A DNA stretch of 46,971 bases from assembly GCA_024405215.1 (NCBI GenBank), contig JAKSPB010000023.1:1-46971 (forward strand), in the 5' to 3' direction. Position numbers and translations under genes: made by a program. Of the stretch, positions 31,448 to 40,659 are shown piece by piece (the stretch's first letter is position 1; each line of letters starts with the position of its first letter). A model generated the notes under the pieces. That model saw nothing but the letters and a program-made list of their open reading frames with translations. It did not search any database and was not told where the DNA came from. This DNA is from Lentisphaeria bacterium. Lineage in GTDB: Bacteria; Verrucomicrobiota; Lentisphaeria; Oligosphaerales; Oligosphaeraceae.

Positions 31448-32404
31448 ATGAGCGAGGCGAATCTGGATTTTGCGGAACCCGTGCGCGAGCTGGTGCATCG
31501 CGCGGATGCCCTTCAGCGTCATGCGCAACTGCTGCATCTGCGCTTGGATTCCGAACTTAAGGTTCTTTTTCAGCGGGTCCAGGAGGTCGAGGAACGTTTT
31601 CAGGGGAGCCTGACGCCATGGCAGAAGGTCCGTCTGGCGCGTCATCCCATGCGACCTCATCCCCAGTATTTCTGCCGGATGATCTTCAATGATTTTTGGG
31701 AATTGCACGGTGATCGGCGTTATGGGGACGACTGGGCGGTCGGTGGCGGCTTCGCGCAACTGGATGGTCAGTCTGTAATGGTGATTTTTACCCGAAAGGG
31801 GCACAATCTGGAGCAGTATCTTCAAAACCATTTCGGATGCCCCGAACCGGAAGGGTATCGCAAGGCCTTGCGGTTGATGAGACTGGCGGAAAAGGCGCAG
31901 TGTCCGGTTGTTACGATCGTGGATACGCCTGGCGCCTATCCTGGCATCTCCGGCGGCGAACGTCATATCGGCGAGGCCATTGCCGTCAATCTGCGGGAGA
32001 TGTTCCGTTTGACCGTGCCTGTCCTTTGCGTGATTACGGGCGAGGGCGGTTCCGGCGGCGCGCTGGGGCTGGCCATCGGCAATCGTGTGCTGATGCTCTC
32101 CAACGCGTACTATTCCGCCATTACTCCTGAAGGCTGCGCGGCGATTCTCTGGCGGGACGGAAACAAGACAGCCGAGGCGGCAGCCGCCTTGAAGTTGACC
32201 GCAAACGACCTGTTGGGTCTGAAGATCATTGACGAAATCGTGCCCGAACCTCTGGGCGGCGCCCATTGCAATCCCGGCGAGGCTGCGGCCATCCTGAAGG
32301 CCGCGCTGATCCGGAACTTGAAGGCATTGAAGCGAAAATCTCCGTCCCGCCTGAAGGACGATCGCTATGCGCGGTTCCGGGCTCTGGGAGTTTTTGCCGA
32401 TTAG
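31448..32404 (+). CDS. accA: Acetyl-CoA carboxylase carboxyltransferase subunit alpha
   Basis: The protein has 318 aa, the usual length. An N-terminal helical region precedes the crotonase-like core: FWELHGDRRYGDDWAVGGGF, GHNLEQYLQNHFGCPEPEGYR, VDTPGAYPG, GEGGSGGALGLAIGN and YYSAITPEGCAAILWRD. All are hallmark AccA segments. It transfers the carboxyl group from biotin to acetyl-CoA to make malonyl-CoA, together with AccD, which is not in this window. The start at 31448 is 6 bp after the upstream gene. Confidence 0.96.
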   Translation: MSEANLDFAEPVRELVHRADALQRHAQLLHLRLDSELKVLFQRVQEVEERFQGSLTPWQKVRLARHPMRPHPQYFCRMIFNDFWELHGDRRYGDDWAVGGGFAQLDGQSVMVIFTRKGHNLEQYLQNHFGCPEPEGYRKALRLMRLAEKAQCPVVTIVDTPGAYPGISGGERHIGEAIAVNLREMFRLTVPVLCVITGEGGSGGALGLAIGNRVLMLSNAYYSAITPEGCAAILWRDGNKTAEAAAALKLTANDLLGLKIIDEIVPEPLGGAHCNPGEAAAILKAALIRNLKALKRKSPSRLKDDRYARFRALGVFAD

Positions 32405-32516
32405 GACTCAGATTGCGAAATTGACAGAAACGTAGCTTGCTAAAGTAACCAAGACACAACCTTGGCATTTCTTGGAACCCGAACAATCATTTTCCAATTT
32501 CAAGGCATCTTTCTCT

Positions 32517-33287
32517 ATGGAACAGAAAAACATCCTGGTGACTGGCGGCGGGCGTGGCATTGGCGCGGGCGTGGTGCGTGCGTTGGTGTCTGCCGGGCAG
32601 AACGTGGCTTTCTGCGGTCGTGCGCCGCAGGAGAAGTATGCGGAGTTCCTGACGGAACTGAGGGCGTTGCCGAATGCCGCCAAAGTGTGCTACTTCCAGT
32701 GTGATATTGCCAGTCGGGAGAACCGGGCCGCGCTGTTGGATTCCTTTGAACGGGAGGTCGGCGAACTGGATTGTCTTTGCAACAACGCGGGCGTGGCGCC
32801 GGAAGTGCGCAACGATGTTCTGGAGATGACCGAGGAGAGTTTCGACCGGGTGCTGGACATCAATCTGAAAGGGCCCTTCTTCCTGACCCAGGCGGCTGCC
32901 CGGCGGATGATGGGCAATGCCAACGGAAAATTCCATTGCATTATCAACACGGGGTCTATTTCGGCGGAGACCGCCAGCGTCAGCCGGGGCGAATACTGCA
33001 TTTCCAAAGCCGGCGTGGCCATGGCGACGAAGCTGTGGGCCGTGCGGCTGGCCGAGGCGGGAATTTGTGTCTACGAGATTCGTCCCGGCGTGATTCACAG
33101 CGACATGACGCGGTGCGTCGAAGGAAAATACGACAAATTGATCGCGGAAGGGCTGACCTTGCAACCACGCTGGGGTGAACCGGCGGACGTGGGGCGCGCG
33201 GTGCTTGCGCTGTGCGACGGCGCCTTTGCCTATTCCACTGGACAGGTTGTCCAGGTGGATGGCGGCATGAGCATCGCCAGGTTGTAG
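32517..33287 (+). CDS. Short-chain dehydrogenase/reductase
   Basis: The protein has 256 aa from ATG 32517; an in-frame TTG at 32472 would add 15 unlikely residues. TGGGRGIG at 9-16 binds the nucleotide, NNAG at about 88-91 stabilises the fold, and Tyr160-x3-Lys164 (YCISK) is the catalytic pair. The C-terminal GQVVQVDGGMSI is typical of classical SDRs such as FabG-like or sugar/sugar-alcohol dehydrogenases. Lying between accA and a flavoprotein/DUF4838 group, it could act in fatty-acid or carbohydrate metabolism; the sequence does not decide. Confidence 0.88.
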   Translation: MEQKNILVTGGGRGIGAGVVRALVSAGQNVAFCGRAPQEKYAEFLTELRALPNAAKVCYFQCDIASRENRAALLDSFEREVGELDCLCNNAGVAPEVRNDVLEMTEESFDRVLDINLKGPFFLTQAAARRMMGNANGKFHCIINTGSISAETASVSRGEYCISKAGVAMATKLWAVRLAEAGICVYEIRPGVIHSDMTRCVEGKYDKLIAEGLTLQPRWGEPADVGRAVLALCDGAFAYSTGQVVQVDGGMSIARL

Positions 33288-33342
33288 CTGGGAGCTGGTA
33301 TTGGCGGGTGGATTGTAGCTTAAGGTTGGTTGATTGGCAAAG

Positions 33343-35250
33343 ATGAAGATCTGGAACACGATTGTCATTGGCAGCGGTGCGGCTGGGCTCTCTTGCGCTT
33401 GCCAGTTGAAGGCGGCTGGCGTGGACGTGGCCATCTACACGGAGGGGCTGGACATGGGCACCTCCTTCAACACCGGCAGTGACAAGCAGACCTACTACAA
33501 GCTGGGAATGTATGGTTCCGAGGCGGATTCGCCCCGGCAGATGGCGCAGGACATGTGCGCGTCGGGCAGTTGCCATGGCGACATTGCTTTTGTGGAGGCG
33601 GCGCTGTCGTCCCTGGCGTTCCACAATCTGGTTTTAAAAGGCGTGCCATTTCCCCATGACGCCTTCGGGCAGCATATCGGCTACAAGACGGATCATGACC
33701 CGCGCCGTCGCGCCACCAGTTGCGGGCCATACACGTCCAAGGAGATGTGCATGGCGTTGCGGAAGGATGTGGCGCGTCTGGAAATTCCTGTTTTCGAGAA
33801 ACATATCGCTGTGCAACTTCTCCGTTCTGAGAGGGAGGGCCGTGTCGTCGGCGCGCATTTCCTTGACTTGACGACGCAGAAGAACCACGTGGTCTTCGCG
33901 GAGAATATCGTTTTGGCGACGGGCGGGCCTGGCGAAATGTATGCCAAGAGCGTCTATCCGACGAAACATACGGGGGCCATCGGGCTGGCGCTGGCCATTG
34001 GCGCACAGGCATGCAATCTGCAGGAATCGCAGTTCGGACTGGCATCCCTGGGCTTCCGCTGGAATGTCTCCGGAAGCTATTTGCAGGCGCTTCCGCGCAT
34101 GATCTCCACCAATGCGGACGGTTCGGACGAACGGGAGTTTCTGCGGGAGTATTTCAAGGACATCGCCGAATTGTACAACATGATTTTCTTGAAGGGATAT
34201 CAATGGCCTTTCGCTGCGGGACACGTGCCCGGCTCTTCGCTGGTGGATCTTTTTGTCTATGTGGAGACGGAATTGCGGCATCGCAAGGTCTGGCTGGATT
34301 ACCGCAACGACCCTGCGGATTTGCAACTGACGAAACTTTCCGCGGAGGCGCAGGAGTATCTGCGCAATTCAGGTGCGTTGTCGGGCACGACGCCGCTGGC
34401 GCGTCTGGCGGCCATCAACGCCCCGGCCATCGACCTCTATCGCGAGCACGGCATTGATTTGGAGCGGGAACCGCTGGAGGTCGGCATTTGCGCACAGCAC
34501 AATAACGGTGGCCTGGCGGGAAATCTCTGGTGGGAATCGGTCAATATCCGTCATCTTTTTGTAATCGGCGAACTTAACGGCTCTCACGGCGTGACGCGTC
34601 CTGGCGGCACCGCGCTGAACGCGGGGCAGGTGGGCGCATTCCGGGCAGCGGAGTTCATCGCGCATCGCTATCAGCAGAATACGCTGAGTGAGGCGGAATG
34701 CGTGGCGCGGAAGAAGGAAGTGCAGAGACTGTGGGATATGCGCTGCCAGGAGCCCTGCAAGCTGGATTGGCGTGAGGAACGTGCGATTCTGCAGGAGCGG
34801 ATGACACGCGCAGGCGCATTCCTGCGGCGCGAGAACGATGCGGGGCAGGCGCTATGCGAAAGCGATGCGCAATGGAACAAGCTGGTGCGGGAACCCCTGG
34901 GCGGCCTGTCAATGGCGGATCGTGCGGAGTTCCTGCGGACGGAATGGCTCTGCTTTGCGCAGCTCTTCTATCTGAAGGCCATTTTCGAACAGTGCCGCAG
35001 CGCGGGTTCTCGCGGCGGGTCCATCGTGCTTTCGGCGGAAGGCGCCGTCATCCATCCGAAACTGCCTGACGACTGGCGCATGAAGCCGGAGAATCCCGCC
35101 TACCGGCAGAAGGTGCTGAATGCGGTGGTCGAGGGAACCGTGGCGCCATATGCCGAGGTCTGCTGGTCTGCGTGCCGTGCCATTCCCGAAACCGACGGGT
35201 GGTTTGAGAATGTCTGGAAGGAATTTCGTTCAGGGAAACTGTTTTCATAA
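33343..35250 (+). CDS. FAD-dependent oxidoreductase (fumarate reductase/succinate dehydrogenase flavoprotein-like)
   Basis: The protein has 635 aa from ATG 33343; TTG 33334 lies 8 bp after AAGG and is an alternative start. VIGSGAAGLSCACQL is the N-terminal Rossmann FAD motif, LATGGPGEMYA a second conserved flavoprotein segment, and GGTALNAGQVGAFRAAEFIA the C-terminal FAD contact. The overall plan is that of the succinate dehydrogenase/L-aspartate oxidase/adenylylsulfate reductase superfamily, but the substrate Arg/His signature was not recognised. It starts 55 bp after the SDR gene and ends 19 bp before the DUF4838 gene, suggesting a shared catabolic operon. Confidence 0.8.
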   Translation: MKIWNTIVIGSGAAGLSCACQLKAAGVDVAIYTEGLDMGTSFNTGSDKQTYYKLGMYGSEADSPRQMAQDMCASGSCHGDIAFVEAALSSLAFHNLVLKGVPFPHDAFGQHIGYKTDHDPRRRATSCGPYTSKEMCMALRKDVARLEIPVFEKHIAVQLLRSEREGRVVGAHFLDLTTQKNHVVFAENIVLATGGPGEMYAKSVYPTKHTGAIGLALAIGAQACNLQESQFGLASLGFRWNVSGSYLQALPRMISTNADGSDEREFLREYFKDIAELYNMIFLKGYQWPFAAGHVPGSSLVDLFVYVETELRHRKVWLDYRNDPADLQLTKLSAEAQEYLRNSGALSGTTPLARLAAINAPAIDLYREHGIDLEREPLEVGICAQHNNGGLAGNLWWESVNIRHLFVIGELNGSHGVTRPGGTALNAGQVGAFRAAEFIAHRYQQNTLSEAECVARKKEVQRLWDMRCQEPCKLDWREERAILQERMTRAGAFLRRENDAGQALCESDAQWNKLVREPLGGLSMADRAEFLRTEWLCFAQLFYLKAIFEQCRSAGSRGGSIVLSAEGAVIHPKLPDDWRMKPENPAYRQKVLNAVVEGTVAPYAEVCWSACRAIPETDGWFENVWKEFRSGKLFS

Positions 35251-35269
35251 ACACAAAGAGGAGGAAAGT

Positions 35270-37810
35270 ATGAAGAAAGTTGTTGCATTCTGTCTGGCCC
35301 TGGTCATGGGGCTGGTAGTCTTGGCGGGAGACGTGCGCCTGACGATTGACGGCACGGCGGTCACGGCGGAAAGCCATTGCATTGTGTTGCCGGAAGAGGC
35401 CACTGCGCCGGAACAATGGGCTGCGGAGGAATTGCAGCGCTATCTGAAGAAGGCCACGGGAGAAGAGCTGTCCATTGTTTCCCAGGCAATGGAACTTCCT
35501 TCCACCAAGGGCATCTATCTGGGGCGCGCCACAGGAAAGGCCGATGTGGACTTCCAGAAACTGGGCAACGAGGGCATTCACATCGAGAGCCTTGACGGCG
35601 AATTGACGCTGGCCGGCGGACAGCGCGGCGTGCTCTATGCAGTCTACACCTTCCTGGAAGAGTGGCTGGACTGCCATTGGTATGCTTCGGACTGCATCGT
35701 GGTTCCCGGACATGGTGATTTCCAGGTCGTCAACGTCCGTAAAGTCTTTGTTCCGCCATTGGAATACCGAGATGTCAACTACACTTATCTTGTTTCCGAT
35801 CCTGTTTTCTATGTCCCCAACAAGCTGAACGGCGCCAGCTCCATTTCCAAGGAGCCAAGGTGGGGCGGCAATGTCAGCTACGGATGCTTCGTGCATACCA
35901 TGGATATCCTTGTGCCGACTGCGATCTACGGCAAGGAGCATCCGGAATACTACTCCCTGATTGACGGAAAGCGCGTGCTGGTGAATACCCAGCTGTGCCT
36001 GACCAATCCCGAGGTCCTGGCCATCGCCATCGAGAGTCTCCGGGAGATCATGCGCAAATATCCCCAATGCGCCATCTTCAGCGTCTCCCAGAACGACAAC
36101 TTCAACTACTGCCGCTGCGAAAAGTGCACCGCGCTGGCCGAGGAGGAGGGTTCCCAGGCGGGCCCCATGCTCCATTTCGTCAATGCCTGCGCCGACGCCG
36201 TGCGCGAGGAGTTTCCGGACAAGATCATCGACACCCTGGCCTATCAGTACACCCGCAAGCCGCCGAAGCACGTGAAGCCGGCTGCCAATGTGGCCGTGCG
36301 CCTCTGTTCCATTGAGTGCTGCTTTACCCATCCGTTGGAGACATGCCCCTTTAACAAGACCTTCATTGATGACATCCGCGAGTGGAACAAGCTGACCAAC
36401 CGGCTGCATATCTGGGACTACGTCATCAACTACGCCCATACCTTGCAGCCCTTCCCGAACCTGCGCGTCCTGGAGGACAATGTCCAGTTCTTCGTGAAGC
36501 ACGGCGTGACCGGCGTCTTCGAGGAGGCTAACTACTTCAGCCGCGGCGGGGAGCTTGGGGAATTGCGCACCTACTTGATTGCGAAGTGCCTATGGGATCC
36601 CGAGGTGGACTGGGAGGCCGAGAAGGACGCTTTCGTCAAGGCATATTATGGCCCTGCCGCCGAACAGGTGAACGAGTATCTGGAGCTCCTGCACGACATG
36701 GTCTGCCAAAAGGAGGATCTCCATGTCGGCATCTACGCGGCGCCGGATGTGTATCTGGAGAACGAAGCCTTCCTGAAGCGCTCCATGGAGCTCTTCGAAC
36801 AGGCGGAAGAGCGGGTAAAGGAGGATCCAGTGCTGCTTCGCCGCGTGAAGTTGGCGAAACTGTCCATCCTCTACACGAAACTGGCGATATTGAGCCTGAG
36901 TCCATACTGTCTGGAGGGCGATTCGCTGGTTCCGACTGTGACGAATCAGAAGGACATCGCTCTGGAATACCTGGATATTGTCCGCCAGGAGGGAATCGAA
37001 CGCTATGCGGAGGGAATAACCGCCAATGCAGCGGAGTTCGGCGAACAGGCTCTCTTCCGTACGGCGAAACATGATGTGACGGTGCTGGAGAACGATCGCA
37101 TGAAGCTCTGGCTGTTGCCGACTCTGGGCGGCCGCGTATGGCGCGCGATGGACAAGGCGACCGGCAAGGAACTCCTGCAGTTCAACTACGAGGACGGCAA
37201 GGGATATCTGCTGGTGCCGTGCCAGGAGGGCTACGAGGAGTTTTCCTCTGCAGGGTATAACCTGGCAGATGTGCAAAGACCTTTCCAGGTGCTGGAAATT
37301 GGCGCGGATTACGCGGTCATGCAGGCGAAATTCCCCAATGGGGCCACCTTGACCCGCCGGGTGGAGCTGCTGGCGGAGAAATGCGCTTTCCAGGTGACGA
37401 CGAAGCTGACTGCGGATACGCCGAAGGCCGGTGCAGTCTTCCGGGCGCATCCCGTCCTGTCCACGCCCAATGGCTCGAAGCTGTCGCTGCACTGGAAGGA
37501 CGCCTCGGGCGCTTGGCAAGGGCGTGCCTTGCAGGCCACTGACATTCCTCGCATAGACGGCGAGTTCTGGATGAGGGATGCTTTGCGCCCGGCCGGCATC
37601 TGGTGCGTGGCTAACGAGACCGACGGAACCGTGATTGTCAATACTTTCCAGAATGACTGCGTGGACTTCTGCTATGCCAATTGGAATCAGGTGGACAATC
37701 GCGTCAATCTGGAAGAGTGGTCCAAGCCCGTCGATGCGGATGCGGAGAACGGGCCGGTTCTCCAGAATACCTACGAACTGCTGCCGCTTTCCCAGGCTCC
37801 CTGGCGGTAG
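35270..37810 (+). CDS. Secreted DUF4838 protein (glycosidase-like)
   Basis: The protein has 846 aa from ATG 35270, preceded by GAGGAGGAAAG; the frame stays open upstream but inside the flavoprotein gene. Signal peptide: KKVVAFCLALVMGLVVLAG. Residues about 30-150 form the small alpha/beta domain seen before GH20/GH67-type barrels (WAAEELQRYLKKATGEE, IYLGRATGK, GVLYAVYTFLEEWLDCHWY). Residues about 150-480 contain the DUF4838 core with CRCEKCTALAEEEGSQAGPM, LAYQYTRKPPK and VFEEANYFSRGGELGELRTY. A C-terminal beta-sandwich follows. The family is abundant in Lentisphaerae and thought to act on polysaccharides, but the activity is not established. Confidence 0.87.
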   Translation: MKKVVAFCLALVMGLVVLAGDVRLTIDGTAVTAESHCIVLPEEATAPEQWAAEELQRYLKKATGEELSIVSQAMELPSTKGIYLGRATGKADVDFQKLGNEGIHIESLDGELTLAGGQRGVLYAVYTFLEEWLDCHWYASDCIVVPGHGDFQVVNVRKVFVPPLEYRDVNYTYLVSDPVFYVPNKLNGASSISKEPRWGGNVSYGCFVHTMDILVPTAIYGKEHPEYYSLIDGKRVLVNTQLCLTNPEVLAIAIESLREIMRKYPQCAIFSVSQNDNFNYCRCEKCTALAEEEGSQAGPMLHFVNACADAVREEFPDKIIDTLAYQYTRKPPKHVKPAANVAVRLCSIECCFTHPLETCPFNKTFIDDIREWNKLTNRLHIWDYVINYAHTLQPFPNLRVLEDNVQFFVKHGVTGVFEEANYFSRGGELGELRTYLIAKCLWDPEVDWEAEKDAFVKAYYGPAAEQVNEYLELLHDMVCQKEDLHVGIYAAPDVYLENEAFLKRSMELFEQAEERVKEDPVLLRRVKLAKLSILYTKLAILSLSPYCLEGDSLVPTVTNQKDIALEYLDIVRQEGIERYAEGITANAAEFGEQALFRTAKHDVTVLENDRMKLWLLPTLGGRVWRAMDKATGKELLQFNYEDGKGYLLVPCQEGYEEFSSAGYNLADVQRPFQVLEIGADYAVMQAKFPNGATLTRRVELLAEKCAFQVTTKLTADTPKAGAVFRAHPVLSTPNGSKLSLHWKDASGAWQGRALQATDIPRIDGEFWMRDALRPAGIWCVANETDGTVIVNTFQNDCVDFCYANWNQVDNRVNLEEWSKPVDADAENGPVLQNTYELLPLSQAPWR

Positions 37811-37853
37811 AAGCTTTGACTTCTAAACTGACCGATCTCGAACAGAATAACCC

Positions 37854-38282
37854 ATGTTTAACTACATTTGGCCAATCGGATTGGTGGTTTTGTCGAATGT
37901 GCTATATCAGATCTGCGCGAAGTCCGTCCCCACGACGATGGCGCCACTGGCATCTCTGACGGTGACCTACGCGGTGAGCACGGTAGTCTGCGCGGTTCTC
38001 TATTTCATTCTGCGCGAGAATGGCTCGTTGTTTCAGGAATACGGCAAGCTGAACTGGGCCGTTCTGCTTTTCGGCGTGGTCATTGTGGGTCTGGAAGTCG
38101 GGTGGATTTACGCTTACAAGGCAGGGTGGCCCGTCAGCACGGCCACCATTGTCCAGAGCGCGTTCCTGGCAGCCGCCCTCATTGTCGTGGGGCGGATGCT
38201 CTACAAGGAACCATTGAGTTGGAGCAAAATCGTCGGCATTCTCTTCTGTCTGGTTGGATTGCTCTTCATCAACCGAAAATAG
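37854..38282 (+). CDS. EamA/SMR-like small membrane transporter
   Basis: The protein has 142 aa with four predicted transmembrane helices: about 5-21, 31-51, 68-88 and 103-135 broken by LYKEPLSWSK. The motif MLYKEPLSWSKIVGILFCLV, then GLLFINRK, is typical of EamA half-size (DMT superfamily) transporters. It starts 43 bp after the DUF4838 gene and is probably co-transcribed, so it may move a product of that pathway, though DMT proteins have very varied substrates. Confidence 0.8.
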   Translation: MFNYIWPIGLVVLSNVLYQICAKSVPTTMAPLASLTVTYAVSTVVCAVLYFILRENGSLFQEYGKLNWAVLLFGVVIVGLEVGWIYAYKAGWPVSTATIVQSAFLAAALIVVGRMLYKEPLSWSKIVGILFCLVGLLFINRK

Positions 38283-38302
38283 TTTGCGGGACGATACATA
38301 AC

Positions 38303-38353
38303 GCCCAGAAAGACTTTCTTCCTTTTGGGAAAAAGCCTTTCTGGGCATTTTTT
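38303..38353 (+). terminator. Terminator after the transporter gene
   Basis: GCCCAGAAAG (38303-38312) pairs with CTTTCTGGGC (38337-38346), followed by ATTTTTTG. Confidence 0.85.
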
Positions 38354-38379
38354 GTGGCTTGCGCCGGAGCGCATCCTGC

Positions 38380-38460
38380 GGAAGGAGCGACTTGTTTATC
38401 CCCCCGGAAGGAGCGACTTGTTTATCCCCCAAGGAAACCTGCTCTCCTGGGGGATAAAAC
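38380..38460. repeat. Two 25-bp direct repeats plus an inverted third arm
   Basis: GGAAGGAGCGACTTGTTTAT followed by CCCCC occurs at 38380-38404 and 38406-38430. GTTTATCCCCC (38420-38430) can then pair with GGGGGATAAAAC (38449-38460) with one bulged A. It sits just beyond the 3' end of the minus-strand esterase gene. Confidence 0.8.
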
Positions 38461-38485
38461 TTTCCAGAAAGCAACTTTTCTGGAA

Positions 38486-39754
38486 CTATATCGCCTTCAG
38501 GAAGTTCAGGAGCATCCACCAGTCGTATGCGGCGATGCCGTGCTCTTCCGTGCGCCGGAAGTAACCTAGATAGGGGCCGATGGCGGATGTGTCGTAGTTG
38601 TCGGGGAAGGGGACCTTGGGCAGCCCGGGCAGTCCGAAGAGCTCCCAGGCCGGGCTGGCTGCCTGGCAGGAGAGGAAGTCGCCCAGGGTATCGAACCAGG
38701 GTTCGTTGAAGCCGGGCACCAGGAGCCGCCGGGGAGCGATTGTCGCCACCAGCAGGTGCTGGTCAAAGGTCAGCAACTGGGCGGGATTGCGGGCGTATTT
38801 TGCGTAAGCTGGGCAGAACCAGTGGGTGAACATCCGGGCTTCCGTGGCAACATTCTCGCCGTAGTCGTGCTTGGCCAGCGGAACGCCGCCGCCGCCGCTT
38901 TGGACGGGCATGCAGACCGGGAAGCGCTCGTCGCGGGCTGCCGCCAGAAGGGCGGTCTTGCCCAGACGGGAGCAGCCGGTGACAATGGCCTTCCTGGCGT
39001 CCAGCTCGGGGATGCGCTCGGCCAAATCCAGGCCACGGGAGAGCGCCCAGGCCCAGGCGCCGATGGCGGTGGTGTTGTCGTCGCGGGATTCGTCACGCTT
39101 GCCCCAGAGCTCGAAGACGCCTGTGTAGGCGAAATTCGCTTGCTGGAAGGCGGGGTTGGGTTCGCCGCTGTTGGGATCCGGAGAGACCTGTCCGTAATAC
39201 GCCGTCATGACCGCGTAGCCTGCGCTGAGGAGGATGCCGATGGGAAGGACCGTGTCGGAATTGGGATTGCAGAAGTTGCCCCGGACCTCAGGCAGGCGAT
39301 GGTCTTCCGTGTTGCGATGCCAGCAGTCGGGGACAATGACTTCCTGGTCGGGGATGAGCTCCTGGTTGCCATTGAAGTTCAAAAAGAGAATGACGGGAAC
39401 CGGGCCTTTGGCATGGCGCGGACGCAGCAGCAGCCAGTCGATGGCGGGACCAGACTTGTCCTGGCGGAACCACATCCGGTATTGGGAGCGGACTGCGAAA
39501 CCCGCCAGTGCGTCGGCTTTTTCCTCCACCAGCTCTGTTACCATGGTTTCCGGACGGGGAGGCTCCTCTCCGAACATCTCCTTCGCGAAGATGGAGAGGA
39601 TCTCCTTGCGGCGACGGGGCCAGTCCGCCGGGCCTTTAACGGGGGTGCCATCCAGGAAGGTCAGCGGATCTTCCAGGGTGAAGGCGGCTATGTTGTTTTC
39701 GTCATAGTTTGCCTTGTCGTAATCTGGACGAATGTCGGGAATAGGGGTGGACAT
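38486..39754 (-). CDS. CE15-type esterase (4-O-methyl-glucuronoyl methylesterase-like)
   Basis: The protein has 422 aa. IVTGCSRLGKTALLAAARDE contains GCSRxGK with the nucleophile Ser at about 262, the signature of CE15 alpha/beta hydrolases that cleave ester bonds between lignin alcohols and glucuronic acid of xylan. A candidate catalytic His lies in DQHLLVATIAPRRLL. There is no signal peptide: the protein starts MSTPIPDIRPDYDKANYDEN. Most CE15 enzymes are secreted, so either the start is further upstream and not seen, or this one acts inside the cell on imported oligosaccharides. It stands alone on the minus strand. Confidence 0.85.
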   Translation of the reverse strand: MSTPIPDIRPDYDKANYDENNIAAFTLEDPLTFLDGTPVKGPADWPRRRKEILSIFAKEMFGEEPPRPETMVTELVEEKADALAGFAVRSQYRMWFRQDKSGPAIDWLLLRPRHAKGPVPVILFLNFNGNQELIPDQEVIVPDCWHRNTEDHRLPEVRGNFCNPNSDTVLPIGILLSAGYAVMTAYYGQVSPDPNSGEPNPAFQQANFAYTGVFELWGKRDESRDDNTTAIGAWAWALSRGLDLAERIPELDARKAIVTGCSRLGKTALLAAARDERFPVCMPVQSGGGGVPLAKHDYGENVATEARMFTHWFCPAYAKYARNPAQLLTFDQHLLVATIAPRRLLVPGFNEPWFDTLGDFLSCQAASPAWELFGLPGLPKVPFPDNYDTSAIGPYLGYFRRTEEHGIAAYDWWMLLNFLKAI

Positions 39755-39849
39755 GGTGAAAAAGGAAAAAGGAACAACACGCGGGAGGAATTTTGATGAC
39801 CTTGCGGAACGGATGAAATGTTCCGATGAAAAACCCTAAATAAAATATA

Positions 39850-39869
39850 CCTGAATCCGTGAAGTTCAA
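39850..39869 (+). repeat. Isolated terminal repeat of MITE-like family B
   Basis: CCTGAATCCGTGAAGTTCAA matches the right terminal repeat of 12787-12960 exactly over CTGAATCCGTGAAGTTCAA. It coincides with the GTG start of the truncated gene that follows. Confidence 0.7.
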
Positions 39870-40626
39870 ATCCTGCAAAGTTGACGCGGATGAAATTGGC
39901 GATAAATTGGGGAACACCCTGCCAGTCCCATTTAGCCTTGACGAGAACCAGAGACGCAATGACACGACGACGGCCCACATTGCAATAAGAGAGGCTCTTG
40001 CAAACACCTTGGTTCACTGTGCCTACACAGGCAGTGGTAGTATTACTATAGATAGGTATATAGACCGCATTGTCATGTCAAACCCCGGAACAATGCTGGT
40101 CAGCCTTGAAGAATACTTTGAGGGCGGGCACAGTGTCTGCCGCAATCCGCTGCTTCAAAAGATGTTCATTTTTCTGGGCATAGGCGAAAAAGGCGGCAGT
40201 GGGGCGGATGTGATAGTCAAGGGCTGGAAAGACAACGGGTGGGAAACACCTTCCCTGATAGAAAAACAGAATCCGGACAGGGTGGAGACGATTCTTTCTG
40301 TATCTTCAGCCGAACATAAAAACGATTCCGGCATGGATGAAATTGCCGATAAATTGTCAATAAAACAGAAAATTGCCGACAAGTTGTCAATAAACAAGGA
40401 AATTGCCGACAAATACAAAGCAAATGGAGCATTTATCGACAAAATGGCTGAAATTATCATCTTCCTGAAAGCTAGACCGCATTCATCGACGGAGGCAGTT
40501 TCCCAGGTCGTCTCCAAAAGCATTTCGCGTACCAAAAATTACCTGCACGCCTTGGTTGATTTGCACTTCATTACAGCTGAAGGAGGCAATAAAAACCGTT
40601 CGTATGCACTCGTGGAGACAGATTGA
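39859..40626 (+). pseudogene. N-terminally truncated ATP-binding regulator (AlbA_2/RecG-like C-terminal part)
   Basis: The frame encodes 255 aa from a GTG that lies inside a MITE terminal repeat. REALANTLVHCAYTGSGSITI, NPGTMLVSLEEYFEGG and CRNPLLQKMFIFLGIGEKGG, then SGADVIVKGWKDNGW are the C-terminal HATPase-like block of COG2865 'putative transcriptional regulator/ATP-binding' proteins. These normally begin with a Schlafen-like AlbA_2 domain, which is missing here. The tail carries two IADKLSI repeats and a winged-helix-like end. The likely history is loss of the 5' half through an insertion or rearrangement, leaving a pseudogene, although the remaining frame is intact and could be expressed. 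Confidence 0.65.
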
Positions 40627-40659
40627 AAACAGGCAACGGCAAGGGGCCATGCGTGAAAT

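Noticed and set aside
30443-32266. 607-codon minus-strand open frame
   Set aside because: It lies opposite the L,D-transpeptidase and accA genes, is His/Arg/Leu-rich with no domain, and is a shadow caused by high GC at third positions.
35048-36502. 484-codon minus-strand open frame
   Set aside because: It is antisense to the flavoprotein and DUF4838 genes, which have strong motifs and signal peptides; the antisense product matches nothing recognised.
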